Assembly (NCBI GenBank): GCA_002723255.1 | Contig: PBNW01000061.1 | Coordinates: 1 to 56,743 of the forward strand | Origin: Pelagibacterium sp. | GTDB lineage: Bacteria > Pseudomonadota > Alphaproteobacteria > Rhizobiales > Devosiaceae | Direction of reading: 5' to 3' | Length of the DNA stretch: 56,743 bases | In this document: positions 43,137-51,461 of the stretch, piece by piece | Layout of the letters: every line of letters begins with the position of its first letter | Position numbering within the stretch: position 1 is the stretch's first letter | Translations under genes and position numbers: made by a program | The notes under the pieces: generated by a model | What the model was told of the DNA's origin: nothing | Databases searched by the model: none | The model's input: only the letters and a program-made list of their open reading frames with translations

Positions 43137-43901
43137 ATGTCTGTCAGCGCATCACAAGCGCCTGTTCTTTCCATTGATCTCAAGCGTTGCGCGCAATGGG
43201 TTGCCAAAATTTCGGCGGTCATCATCGCTCTGGGCATTGTGCGCGAAATCGTCATTGGCCGGATCGGGCTGGACACGCCGCTCAAGGAATTGCGCCACAT
43301 AGCGCTCGATGCCGAGTTGTCGCTGCCAGCATTTTATTCAGCCGTCCTGATCCTGGCGATCGGGGCAACCCTGATGGTCATGGGGCGTACAGTGCGCCAG
43401 ACCGGGGGAGTGGATGCGCGGCGCTGGACGATACTGGGGGTCATCTTCTGCCTTATGGCAATCGATGAGGCGGCGAGCTTTCACGAATCGCTGATGATGC
43501 CGCTGCGCAACGCCTTCGATCTCACCGGGATATTGTATTATTCCTGGGTCATTCCCGGCGCCATCGCCGTGGCATTGATCGGCGCCTATTACCTGCCTTT
43601 CCTCTTGCGCCTCCCGCGCCGCACCGCCGTCCTGTTCACCATCGCCGGCGGGGCCTATGTCGGCGGTGCGCTGGGGATGGAACTGGTGGGCGGCGCCGTC
43701 GAAAGTGCCACGGGCAAGGAGACCGTGGCCTATTCGATATCCATCCTGATCGAGGAGGGGCTTGAGATCGCGGGGCTGACGCTGTTTTTCTATGCTCTGA
43801 CCGACCATATCGCCCGCGCATGGGACAGTGTTGGTCTTGCTTTTTCCGCCCGAACACTTGCCGTCGAGCGCAGCGCACTCCATCCGGTACCGGCCCAATA
43901 G
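43137..43901 (+). CDS. Uncharacterised six-helix membrane protein
   Basis: I do not recognise the family. The 254-residue protein has six hydrophobic helices at about 22-42, 65-85, 97-113, 133-153, 163-186 and 201-221. Polar residues lie in or at the edges of these helices: D110, E111, H116, E117 (IDEAASFHE), E182 (GMELVGG) and E206, E207, E210 (IEEGLEIAG). Such buried Asp/Glu/His sets occur in intramembrane hydrolases of the CREST type, but a transport or structural role is equally possible. It is divergent from the DinB gene and just upstream of the 6S RNA. Confidence 0.75.
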   Translation: MSVSASQAPVLSIDLKRCAQWVAKISAVIIALGIVREIVIGRIGLDTPLKELRHIALDAELSLPAFYSAVLILAIGATLMVMGRTVRQTGGVDARRWTILGVIFCLMAIDEAASFHESLMMPLRNAFDLTGILYYSWVIPGAIAVALIGAYYLPFLLRLPRRTAVLFTIAGGAYVGGALGMELVGGAVESATGKETVAYSISILIEEGLEIAGLTLFFYALTDHIARAWDSVGLAFSARTLAVERSALHPVPAQ

Positions 43902-43978
43902 GGCTGCCGCCCGCCGGGCTGGAAAACATTTGGTCCTTACCCACTTTTCGGGACGCTCACAAAGGCCTATATGATCGC

Positions 43979-44130
43979 GTGCTGCCCGGTTCGTGTAGGA
44001 TACTGCATCCCCGGGGCCTTATCGATCCTAAAGGGAGCTGTCCCTGACCAGGCCCGTGGGCTTGGACAAACGGCGCCCACCTACTAACGTAGGTTCCCGG
44101 GATCGACACATCCCACGGCCAGGGCGGCAC
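43979..44130 (+). ncRNA. ssrS: 6S RNA
   Basis: 6S RNA mimics an open promoter and sequesters housekeeping RNA polymerase in stationary phase. The 5' GTGCTGCCC pairs with 3' GGGCGGCAC to close a long terminal stem, with inner pairing regions and an unpaired centre near CTGTCCCTGACCAGG, and the 3' flank GGGATCGACACATCCCACGG. Its position immediately in front of ygfA (16 bases) is the conserved location. A TATATGAT box at about 43968-43975 could be its -10 element. Ends are estimated from the stem. Confidence 0.8.
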
Positions 44131-44146
44131 AAGATTTTAAAGGAAA

Positions 44147-44746
44147 GTGAGCGGCTTGACCGATAGCGAAGCCCAGCTTGAAGAGCAAAAGGCAACACTT
44201 CGGCAAGAGGCCCTTGCCCGGCGTCTGGCCGTTCCCCAAGACGACCGTGCCGACGCATCCAAACTGGCGGCCGATGTCTTTCTCGAGGGCGTGCCGCTGC
44301 ATTCAGATCAGATTGTCGCGCTCTATTGGCCGATCCGTGACGAGATCGACTGCAAGCCGCTTCTGACCCGGCTCATGGATTCGGGCCAGAAAATCGCCCT
44401 GCCAGTGGTGACCGGCGAGGACGAGCCGCTCGAGTTGCGGCTCTGGGAAGACGGTCAGCCGCTCTATCCCTCGGGTTTTGGAACGCTCGCTCCAGTTGAA
44501 ACCGCGCCCATCGTCACACCCGATATTGTCGTCATTCCGCTTCTGGCCTTCGACAGGCTCGGTACGCGGCTGGGCTATGGCAAGGGCTATTACGATAGGA
44601 CGCTCGCCGCCATGAGCAAAAAACCGCTGCTTGTCGGTTATGCGTTCTCGGCCCAGGAACTCGATTTCATTCCCCGGCTCGATCATGACCTGCCACTCGA
44701 CCTGCTGGTCACCGAGACCGGCCTGCGCCGCTTCGAGGACGCATGA
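44147..44746 (+). CDS. 5-formyltetrahydrofolate cyclo-ligase
   Basis: It converts 5-formyl-THF to 5,10-methenyl-THF with ATP in folate metabolism. The C-terminal signature LGYGKGYYDRTL and the central VIPLLAFD are diagnostic. The listed GTG start has AGGA only two to three bases upstream; a TTG at 44156 would be better spaced. It is the first gene after 6S RNA, the well-known ssrS-ygfA arrangement, and is coupled to the phosphoesterase gene by a four-base overlap (ATGA). Confidence 0.93.
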   Translation: MSGLTDSEAQLEEQKATLRQEALARRLAVPQDDRADASKLAADVFLEGVPLHSDQIVALYWPIRDEIDCKPLLTRLMDSGQKIALPVVTGEDEPLELRLWEDGQPLYPSGFGTLAPVETAPIVTPDIVVIPLLAFDRLGTRLGYGKGYYDRTLAAMSKKPLLVGYAFSAQELDFIPRLDHDLPLDLLVTETGLRRFEDA

Positions 44747-45558
44747 GGCTTTTGTTTCTGGGCGACGTTATGGGGCGGGCCGGCCGGGATGTGGTGGCCG
44801 AGCGGCTTCCCGACCTGATCGAGCAATGCCGGTTCGATTTCGTCATCGTCAATGGCGAGAATGCCAGCCACGGGCGCGGCATCACCGAGGCCCATTACGA
44901 GCTGTTACGCGACGCGGGCGCCGATGTGGTGACGCTGGGCGATCATGCTTTCGACCAGCGCGAGTTGATGACGGCAATCGAGCGCCACGACACCCTGATC
45001 CGGCCGATCAATTTTCCCCCCGGGGCGCCGGGCCGCGGCGCCACAATGATTACGGGCCGCAACGGCCATCAGGTGCTAGTGGTCAATGCGCTGGGCCGGG
45101 TGTTCATGCCGCCCATGGACGATCCGTTCCGCGCTGTCGACAATGCCATCGCCCGCTGCCCGCTGGGTGAGCAGGCCGATGCCATCGTCGTCGATTTTCA
45201 CGCCGAGGCGACCTCGGAAATGCAGGGCATGGGCCATTACCTCGATGGCCGGGTTTCACTGGTGGTGGGCACTCACACCCACATCCCGACCTCCGATCAC
45301 CGCATCCTGCGCGGCGGAACGGGACTGATGAGCGATGCGGGCATGTGCGGGGATTATGACAGCGTGATCGGCATGGAGCTCGAAGAACCCCTCAACCGGT
45401 TCGTCACCGGTTTGGCCACGGCGCGGTTCACGCCGTCCGAGGGTGAGGCCACGCTGTGCGGCGTTGCAATCGAGACAGACAGAGGCTCGGGGCTGTGCAC
45501 GCAAATCCAGCCCGTGCGTATCGGTGGGTCGCTCTCGCAAGCGCTGCCCCAATTCTGA
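44743..45558 (+). CDS. YmdB-type metallophosphoesterase (TIGR00282 family)
   Basis: This calcineurin-like phosphoesterase family includes Bacillus YmdB, a 2',3'-cyclic-nucleotide phosphodiesterase. Metal-site elements are LGDVMG at the N-terminus, VNGENA, HAEATSE and HTHIPT. Where the family and superfamily usually show GNH, this protein has G-D67-H68 in TLGDHAFDQ; Asp could still bind metal. It has 271 residues and is coupled to the folate gene by ATGA. Confidence 0.9.
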   Translation: MRLLFLGDVMGRAGRDVVAERLPDLIEQCRFDFVIVNGENASHGRGITEAHYELLRDAGADVVTLGDHAFDQRELMTAIERHDTLIRPINFPPGAPGRGATMITGRNGHQVLVVNALGRVFMPPMDDPFRAVDNAIARCPLGEQADAIVVDFHAEATSEMQGMGHYLDGRVSLVVGTHTHIPTSDHRILRGGTGLMSDAGMCGDYDSVIGMELEEPLNRFVTGLATARFTPSEGEATLCGVAIETDRGSGLCTQIQPVRIGGSLSQALPQF

Positions 45559-45633
45559 GGCTTTATTTCTCCGGATCGCTCCCCTATAACCCGCCAATCT
45601 CATTTTAACGACCAAACAGGGAACTGTCCGACC

Positions 45634-46380
45634 ATGGCCGGCCATTCACAGTTCAAGAACATCATGCACCGCAAGGGCCGTCAGGACGCGGTGCGCTCGA
45701 AAATCTTTTCCAAGCTGGCGCGTGAGATCACCGTCGCCGCAAAGTCGGGCATGCCCGATCCGGCGATGAACCCGCGTCTGCGCCTGGCGATCAACAACGC
45801 CAAGGCGCAGTCCATGCCCAAGGACAATATCGAACGCGCCATCAAGAAGGCGCAGGGCGGAGACGGCGACAATTACGAAGAGGTCCGCTACGAGGGCTAC
45901 GGCCCCGGCGGGGTTGCCGTTATCGTCGAGGCGCTCACCGACAACCGCAACCGCACGGCGTCGAACGTGCGCGCCATCTTTTCAAAGGCCGGCGGCGCAA
46001 TGGGGGAAACCGGATCGGTCGCCTTCATGTTCGACCGGGTGGGGGAAATCTATTATCCCGCCAAGGCCGGTGATGCCGATACGGTCATGGAAGCGGCCAT
46101 CGAGGCCGGGGCCGAGGACGTGCAGTCCGACGAAGAGGGCCACACGATCTATTGCGCCTTTGAAGATATCGGTGAGGTTTCCACAGCGCTCGAAGCGGCT
46201 CTGGGGGAGGCCGAAAGCGTCAAGGCCGTGTTCAAGCCGCAGACCAATACGCCGGTCGATGCCGACAAGGGTGCGAGCCTGATGCGCATGATCGACAATC
46301 TCGACGACGACGACGACGTCCAGAACGTCTATGCCAATTTCGAGATGAGCGACGAGGACATGGCCAAGCTTTCGGCCTGA
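45634..46380 (+). CDS. YebC/PmpR family transcriptional regulator / translation factor
   Basis: The 248-residue protein starts [15 protein letters not shown] and contains the conserved [20 protein letters not shown] and [11 protein letters not shown] segments. YebC proteins were described as DNA-binding regulators; more recent work links them to relief of ribosome stalling at prolines. Placement downstream of ygfA and upstream of ruvC is common in Alphaproteobacteria. It is followed by a hairpin terminator. Confidence 0.95.
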   Translation: MAGHSQFKNIMHRKGRQDAVRSKIFSKLAREITVAAKSGMPDPAMNPRLRLAINNAKAQSMPKDNIERAIKKAQGGDGDNYEEVRYEGYGPGGVAVIVEALTDNRNRTASNVRAIFSKAGGAMGETGSVAFMFDRVGEIYYPAKAGDADTVMEAAIEAGAEDVQSDEEGHTIYCAFEDIGEVSTALEAALGEAESVKAVFKPQTNTPVDADKGASLMRMIDNLDDDDDVQNVYANFEMSDEDMAKLSA

Positions 46381-46402
46381 CCGGCGCAAATGCTGTATTG
46401 AG

Positions 46403-46427
46403 AGGCGGCCCTGACGGCCGCCTTTTT
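46403..46427 (+). terminator. Terminator after yebC
   Basis: Stem AGGCGGCC / GGCCGCCT with a CTGAC loop and a following TTTTT. It ends right at the stop of the convergent GGDEF gene. Confidence 0.9.
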
Positions 46428-47251
46428 CATGCGATGCGTTTGACTTCCTGCCCGCGATAGACCAGCCCGGTCGGCTCTTTGATCGCCATGGTCGCTGTGG
46501 GGCGGGGCAGCAGCACCACGAGGCTGACGCCGTTGCGTCCGGATTCCTTGACCTTGTAAAGCTGTTCGTCGGCGCTTTTGAAGATGACGCCAAAATCGAC
46601 CGGTTCGGCGGCAACGGTGCCGCCTATGCTCACCGACAGGACGCAGGCCTTGGTGCCTGCCGCATCGAATTCGATCATCTGGACCGATTGGCGAATGGTC
46701 TCGGCGGTGCGCTGGGCCTGTTCGGCATTGGATGCTGGAAGAAAGACGCCGAATTCCTCGCCGCCGAGCCGGCCGATGATATCGAGGGACCCCACCGAGG
46801 AGCGGATGGCGGCGACGATGAGCTTGAGCGCGGTATCTCCACTGGCATGGCCGTAACGGTCGTTGATCGATTTGAAGTGATCGGCGTCGATGACAAGCAG
46901 CGTGCCGCCGCCGGCCTGCTCGTCGGCCAGAGCAAGGCTGACCGCATCGACGAAGGCGCCATGATTGAGGCAATTGGTGAGGCTGTCGCGCGCCGCTGCC
47001 GCCTCGAGCCTGTCATAGGCCATCTGCAGTTCGAACTGACGGACAGACATGTAGAAAACCATCGGACCGCCCAGCGCGAGCGGGGCGATGATGGCAACGA
47101 TCAGACCGATTTGGCCGATGCCCTGGGAGAACACTTCGAGAATGATGTAGGAAATCACCACTGAAATCACGACGGCGACCGCCATGTGACCGAGCGTACG
47201 TCCAATGATGCCCGCCCAGGCCTGCCGAGGCAGTCTGAATTCTCGTGCCAT
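46427..47251 (-). CDS. Membrane-bound diguanylate cyclase (GGDEF)
   Basis: Two N-terminal membrane helices (about 18-40 and 46-70) precede a GGDEF domain with an intact active site (GRLGGEEF) and the substrate Asp/Asn loop IDADHFKSINDRYGH. It should make cyclic di-GMP. The inhibitory I-site RxxD, normally five residues before GGDEF, reads GSLD, so product inhibition is probably lost. There is no extracytoplasmic sensor domain: the helices are separated by only a few residues. It is monocistronic and convergent with yebC. Confidence 0.9.
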   Translation of the reverse strand: MAREFRLPRQAWAGIIGRTLGHMAVAVVISVVISYIILEVFSQGIGQIGLIVAIIAPLALGGPMVFYMSVRQFELQMAYDRLEAAAARDSLTNCLNHGAFVDAVSLALADEQAGGGTLLVIDADHFKSINDRYGHASGDTALKLIVAAIRSSVGSLDIIGRLGGEEFGVFLPASNAEQAQRTAETIRQSVQMIEFDAAGTKACVLSVSIGGTVAAEPVDFGVIFKSADEQLYKVKESGRNGVSLVVLLPRPTATMAIKEPTGLVYRGQEVKRIA

Positions 47252-47435
47252 GGATATGTACCGAAAGTATTTGCGTCCGGGGGCAACCTAGCGGGTAAGG
47301 GGTGAACACAATCTTGCCGGGAACGGGAAAATTGGAGCCGCGCCGGATATTGTGAAGTCGGGGGATAAGATGAGGATGTTTTTGGTTTGTTCACTTTGCG
47401 CTTGGTAGGCTGATGGGAACGGGCTAAATTGGGGG

Positions 47436-47939
47436 ATGTTGAATATCGTGCGAATCATGGGGATCGATCCGGGGCTGCGGCGCACCGGCTGGGGCATCAT
47501 CGAGGCTGAGGGAAACCGTCTGCGGTTTATCGCCTGCGGGGTTCTGACGCCGGCCGTCGACCAGGAGCTTTCCCTGCGCCTCGTCCATCTCCACGAAGGG
47601 CTGATGCGGTTGATCGCCGAACATCACCCGGCCGAGGCCGCCGTGGAGGAAACCTTTGTCAATGCCGGTGCGCGTTCCACGCTGCTGCTCGGACAGGCGC
47701 GCGGCATTGCGGTCATGACTCCAGCTTCAATGGGGCTTCCGGTGGGTGAATATTCGGCCAACCTGGTCAAGAAATCGGTGGTCGGGACCGGGCACGCGGA
47801 AAAAAAGCAGATCGAATTGATGGTCAAGACCCTGATGCCCGCCGCCAATTTCAAATCGGCCGACGCGGCTGATGCCCTGGCAATCGCCATTTGCCATGCC
47901 CACCATCGTCAACACCGCAAACTGGCAAAGAGCGCATGA
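47436..47939 (+). CDS. ruvC: Holliday junction resolvase RuvC
   Basis: RuvC cuts Holliday junctions moved by RuvAB. The 167-residue protein has the RNase-H-like acidic residues in [19 protein letters not shown] and [17 protein letters not shown] at 47436 has GGGGG directly abutting it; GTG at 47448 is a possible alternative. It is the first gene of ruvC-ruvA-ruvB-ybgC, with an ATGA overlap to ruvA. Confidence 0.96.
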   Translation: MLNIVRIMGIDPGLRRTGWGIIEAEGNRLRFIACGVLTPAVDQELSLRLVHLHEGLMRLIAEHHPAEAAVEETFVNAGARSTLLLGQARGIAVMTPASMGLPVGEYSANLVKKSVVGTGHAEKKQIELMVKTLMPAANFKSADAADALAIAICHAHHRQHRKLAKSA

Positions 47940-48552
47940 TCGGCAAACTCAAGGGCATCATCGAAACGCTCGGCGATGACACCGCGCTGATCGACGTCAA
48001 TGGCGTGTGTTACGAAGCCCATTGCTCGGGCCGCACCCTGCAGGCGCTGCCCCGGGTGGGCGAAGCGGCCGTGCTGTTTATCGAAATGATCGTGCGCGAG
48101 GACATGATCCGGCTTTACGGTTTGCCACCGAGGGCGAAAAGAACTGGTTCAAATTGTTGATGACCGTTCAGGGCGTTGGCTCACGCGTCGCGCTGGGCAT
48201 TTTGTCGATCCTATCGCCATCCGATCTTTCCTCGGCCGTCGCGCTCCAGGACAAGGCCATGGTGGGTCGCGCATCCGGGGTCGGCCCCAAGCTGGCCCAG
48301 CGCATCGTGTCCGAGCTCAAGGGCAAGGTTCCCGCCGGGGTCGCGATCGATGCAGGAGCGATGGGCCTGCAGACCGCTTTGGGCGAAGGGCTCGCCACGG
48401 GCAATGTGTCGGATGCCGTCTCGGCACTGGTCAATCTGGGCTACGGACAGGCGCAGGCCTCAAGCGCGCTGGCGCGGGTCGTGGCCAAAGAGGGCGAGGA
48501 CACGCCCACCGAAAAGCTCATCCGGCTGGGGCTGCGGGAATTGAGTTCGTGA
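47936..48552 (+). pseudogene. ruvA: Holliday junction helicase subunit RuvA, frameshifted
   Basis: RuvA binds the junction and loads RuvB. The first part [15 protein letters not shown] through EDMIRLYG is normal. At 48121-48123 the frame breaks: GGT-TTG-CCA-CCG reads G-L-P-P, whereas one extra base (GGT-TTT-GCC-ACC-GAG) would restore RuvA's [11 protein letters not shown]. The rest ([30 protein letters not shown]-terminal LIRLGLRELSS) is intact in the next frame to a TGA at 48550. The span of 617 bases is one short of 206 codons. The site is a T-run, so a sequencing error is a real alternative to true loss; ruvC and ruvB look intact. Confidence 0.9.
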
Positions 48553-48593
48553 GGTCCGTTGCAATCGGGCGCCGGGGGCAATAGCAAACCAAT

Positions 48594-49634
48594 ATGACCG
48601 ATCTCACCAATGCCGCTGAAGGCCGCGACGACAGTCTCGATGTTTCCCTGCGCCCCTCGGGTTTTTCCGAGTTTATCGGGCAGGAGGCGGCGCGCGCCAA
48701 TCTGCAGGTGTTCATCGAAGCCGCAAAGCAGCGGCAGGCGGCGCTCGATCATGTGTTGTTCGTCGGCCCGCCAGGGTTGGGCAAGACCACGCTCGCCCAG
48801 ATCATTTCGCGCGAGCTTGGCGTAGGCTTTCGCGCCACGTCCGGTCCGGTCATCGCCAAGGCGGGGGATCTGGCCGCGCTTTTGACCAATCTCGAAGAGC
48901 GCGACGTCTTGTTCATCGACGAAATCCACCGTCTCAGCCCGGCGGTCGAGGAAATTCTCTATCCGGCGATGGAGGATTTCCAGCTCGATCTGATCATCGG
49001 AGAGGGCCCGGCGGCGCGCTCGGTGCGCATCGATCTGGCCAAGTTCACCCTTGTGGGCGCAACGACCCGGGCCGGTCTCTTGACCACCCCTTTGCGCGAC
49101 CGGTTCGGCATTCCGGTGCGATTGAATTTTTACACGCCCGAGGAACTGGTCCAGATCGTCGAGCGCGGTGCGCGGCTGATGGGCATGGCCATGACATCGG
49201 ATGGTGCGCTTGAAGTCGCTCGCCGCTCGCGGGGCACGCCGCGCATTGCGGGGCGTCTGTTGCGCCGGGTCACCGATTTCGCGCTTGTCGAGGGCGCGGC
49301 CGAGATCAACCGCAAGGTCGCCGACAAGGCGATGTTGCGGCTCGATGTTGATGCCAGGGGGCTCGATCAGCTCGACCGGCGCTATCTTACGACAATTGCC
49401 GAATTTTATGGCGGCGGGCCGGTCGGCATCGAAACCATTTCGGCCGCACTGTCCGAACCGCGCGATGCCATCGAGGAAATCGTCGAGCCCTATCTCATCC
49501 AGCAGGGGTTCATCCAGCGCACCCCGCGTGGACGGATGATGACGGCGCTCTCGTTCCAGCACATGGGCTATGCCGTCCCGCAGGGCTTTGCTGGCCTGCA
49601 GGCGAGCCTGTTCGAGGAGGAGAGCGGGGAGTGA
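48594..49634 (+). CDS. ruvB: Holliday junction helicase RuvB
   Basis: RuvB is the hexameric AAA+ motor of branch migration. The 346-residue protein has Walker [13 protein letters not shown], Walker [11 protein letters not shown], sensor 1 [10 protein letters not shown], and the C-terminal winged helix with [11 protein letters not shown]. It follows ruvA after 41 bases and its TGA overlaps the GTG start of ybgC by four bases. Confidence 0.97.
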   Translation: MTDLTNAAEGRDDSLDVSLRPSGFSEFIGQEAARANLQVFIEAAKQRQAALDHVLFVGPPGLGKTTLAQIISRELGVGFRATSGPVIAKAGDLAALLTNLEERDVLFIDEIHRLSPAVEEILYPAMEDFQLDLIIGEGPAARSVRIDLAKFTLVGATTRAGLLTTPLRDRFGIPVRLNFYTPEELVQIVERGARLMGMAMTSDGALEVARRSRGTPRIAGRLLRRVTDFALVEGAAEINRKVADKAMLRLDVDARGLDQLDRRYLTTIAEFYGGGPVGIETISAALSEPRDAIEEIVEPYLIQQGFIQRTPRGRMMTALSFQHMGYAVPQGFAGLQASLFEEESGE

Positions 49635-50056
49635 GCGTTTTTGGCGGCGAAATCGGGGCCGATGGCATCCACCGGTTCCCGGTACGCGTCTATTTCGAGG
49701 ACACCGATTTTTCCACCAATGTCTATCACGCCGCGTATTTGAAATTTTTCGAGCGGGCACGGACCGAATTTTTGCGCGCCCATGGCATCCATCACTCTCA
49801 ATTGATCGCCGAGGGCCTCGCCTTCGCGGTGCGGGAAATGACCATTTCCTACGACAGACCCGCCCGTATCGACGATCTGCTCGAGGTCACAACGGAAATG
49901 GCCGCGGCCGGCGGGGCGCGGTTTGCTCTGGCGCAATCGATGAAGCGCGACGCAGAAATCATCTGTCGGGCGCAGGTCCAGGCGGTTTTGCTCAACGCCG
50001 CGGGGCGGCCGGTCCGCCTGCCAGCAGCCCTTCGCGCCTTACTTGATCGGCGTTGA
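49631..50056 (+). CDS. ybgC: Tol-Pal system-associated acyl-CoA thioesterase YbgC
   Basis: A hot-dog-fold thioesterase of the 4-hydroxybenzoyl-CoA type, with the catalytic Asp in [17 protein letters not shown], given here as FEDTDFSTN. YbgC acts on acyl-CoA/ACP and associates with Tol-Pal genes. GTG start (49631), coupled to ruvB by GTGA. It bridges the ruv and tol operons. Confidence 0.93.
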   Translation: MSVFGGEIGADGIHRFPVRVYFEDTDFSTNVYHAAYLKFFERARTEFLRAHGIHHSQLIAEGLAFAVREMTISYDRPARIDDLLEVTTEMAAAGGARFALAQSMKRDAEIICRAQVQAVLLNAAGRPVRLPAALRALLDRR

Positions 50057-50163
50057 GCGCTTCTTAACCTTTCCTTGACCATAAATGGGGCAAGCGGCCC
50101 TGCTGCGTCGCGGTGACCCGGTCGCGGGCATTTGTCGAAATTCAACCTGCGTCGCTTTGACGA

Positions 50164-50183
50164 CGAAAAGTGGGACCACTTTT
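50164..50183 (+). repeat. 20-bp palindrome upstream of tolQ
   Basis: GAAAAGTGG-GA-CCACTTTTC is a perfect dyad of nine-base arms. It lies 104 bases before tolQ in a 230-base intergenic region with no open frame. It resembles the GAAAAGTGGG-type intergenic palindromes common in Hyphomicrobiales, but its arms also suit a repressor operator. Confidence 0.6.
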
Positions 50184-50286
50184 CTGCACGCGGCGTTAAT
50201 TTTGACAAATTTGACCGCGATTGCATCGGGTGTTGCTGGCGGCGGGGCACCCATCGGCAAGGTTTTTTCTCCGAGGAACACTCATA

Positions 50287-51000
50287 ATGGAAGCTATGGA
50301 CGCAGTGGGCAGCGCGGCGGCGCACACCGATTTTTCGCCCATCGGCCTGTTTCTGATGGCCGACATCGTCGTCAAGCTGGTGATGCTCGGCCTTCTGGCC
50401 GCGTCGATCTGGTGCTGGGCCATCATCATCGACAAATCGCTCAAATTCACCCGCGTGCGGTCGGACATGAACCAGTTCGAAAAGACCTTCTGGTCGGGCC
50501 AGTCGCTCGAAGAGCTCTATCAGACGCTCTCCCAGCGCCCCACCAGCGGGCTGGCGGCGGTGTTCGTTGCAGCGATGAAGGAATGGAAGCGCAGCCACGA
50601 ACAGAACGCCTCGAGCTATCTCGGCGTGCAGGCGCGGCTCGACAAAGTGCTCGACGTGGCCATCGCGCGCGAAAGCGAACAGCTTGAAAGCCGGCTCTCG
50701 TTTCTGGCGACCGTGGGCTCGGCGGCCCCGTTCATCGGCTTGTTCGGCACCGTCTGGGGCATCATGAACGCCTTTTCGTCCATTGCGGCCTCGCAAAGCG
50801 CCAGCCTTGGCGTTGTCGCCGGCCCCATCGCCGAAGCGCTTTTTGCCACGGCCATCGGCCTTGTGGCGGCCATTCCGGCGGTTATCGCCTACAACAAGCT
50901 CTCGGGCGATGCCAACAAGCTGGTTGGCCGGCTTGAAGGCTTTGCCGATGAATTCGCGGCCATTCTGGGCCGCCAGCTCGAAGCGCGGAGCCGCAAATAA
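50287..51000 (+). CDS. tolQ: Tol-Pal system proton channel subunit TolQ
   Basis: TolQ with TolR uses the proton gradient to drive outer-membrane constriction at division. The 237-residue protein has an N-terminal membrane helix (about 18-42) and two C-terminal helices in TVGSAAPFIGLFGTVWGIM and GPIAEALFATAIGLVAAIPAV, the MotA/ExbB signature. ATG at 50287 follows GAGGA. It is the first tol gene, and its stop overlaps the tolR start (TAATG). Confidence 0.96.
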   Translation: MEAMDAVGSAAAHTDFSPIGLFLMADIVVKLVMLGLLAASIWCWAIIIDKSLKFTRVRSDMNQFEKTFWSGQSLEELYQTLSQRPTSGLAAVFVAAMKEWKRSHEQNASSYLGVQARLDKVLDVAIARESEQLESRLSFLATVGSAAPFIGLFGTVWGIMNAFSSIAASQSASLGVVAGPIAEALFATAIGLVAAIPAVIAYNKLSGDANKLVGRLEGFADEFAAILGRQLEARSRK

Positions 51001-51458
51001 TGGGCATGGGTGTTGCAGGCGGAAGCGGGGGCGGACGCCGCCGCCGTCGCGGCCAGCGCAGGGCCATGATGAGCGAAATCAACGTCACGCCCTTTGTGGA
51101 CGTGGTGCTGGTGCTGCTCATCGTGTTCATGGTCGCCGCTCCGATGATGACGGCGGGGGTCGCGGTCGATCTGCCGCAGTCATCGGCGGGCGAGTTGCAG
51201 ACGCCGCGCACCCCGATCATGGTTTCGGTTACCCCCGAGGGTGAGATTTTTGTCGATGACGAGCCGGTGGTGTCTTCCGCGCTGGTGGACGCCGTTTCCG
51301 CGCTCGCGGAATCGACTGAAGACCGGATTTATGTGCGGGGAGACACCTCTGCCAGCTACGGCACCGTGATGGACGTTATGGGCACGCTTTCGTCGGCCGG
51401 ATATTCGCGCATCGGATTGATCACGCAGCAGCCGACTGCCGACAGCTCGGGGCAATAG
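51000..51458 (+). CDS. tolR: Tol-Pal system protein TolR
   Basis: TolR is a single-helix periplasmic protein binding murein and working with TolQ. The 152 residues show the conserved INVTPFVDVVLVLLIVF, with the ion-carrying Asp at about D34, preceded by a Gly/Arg-rich cytosolic tail (GGGRRRRRG). Start overlaps tolQ by one base. Confidence 0.95.
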   Translation: MGMGVAGGSGGGRRRRRGQRRAMMSEINVTPFVDVVLVLLIVFMVAAPMMTAGVAVDLPQSSAGELQTPRTPIMVSVTPEGEIFVDDEPVVSSALVDAVSALAESTEDRIYVRGDTSASYGTVMDVMGTLSSAGYSRIGLITQQPTADSSGQ

Positions 51459-51461
51459 TCC

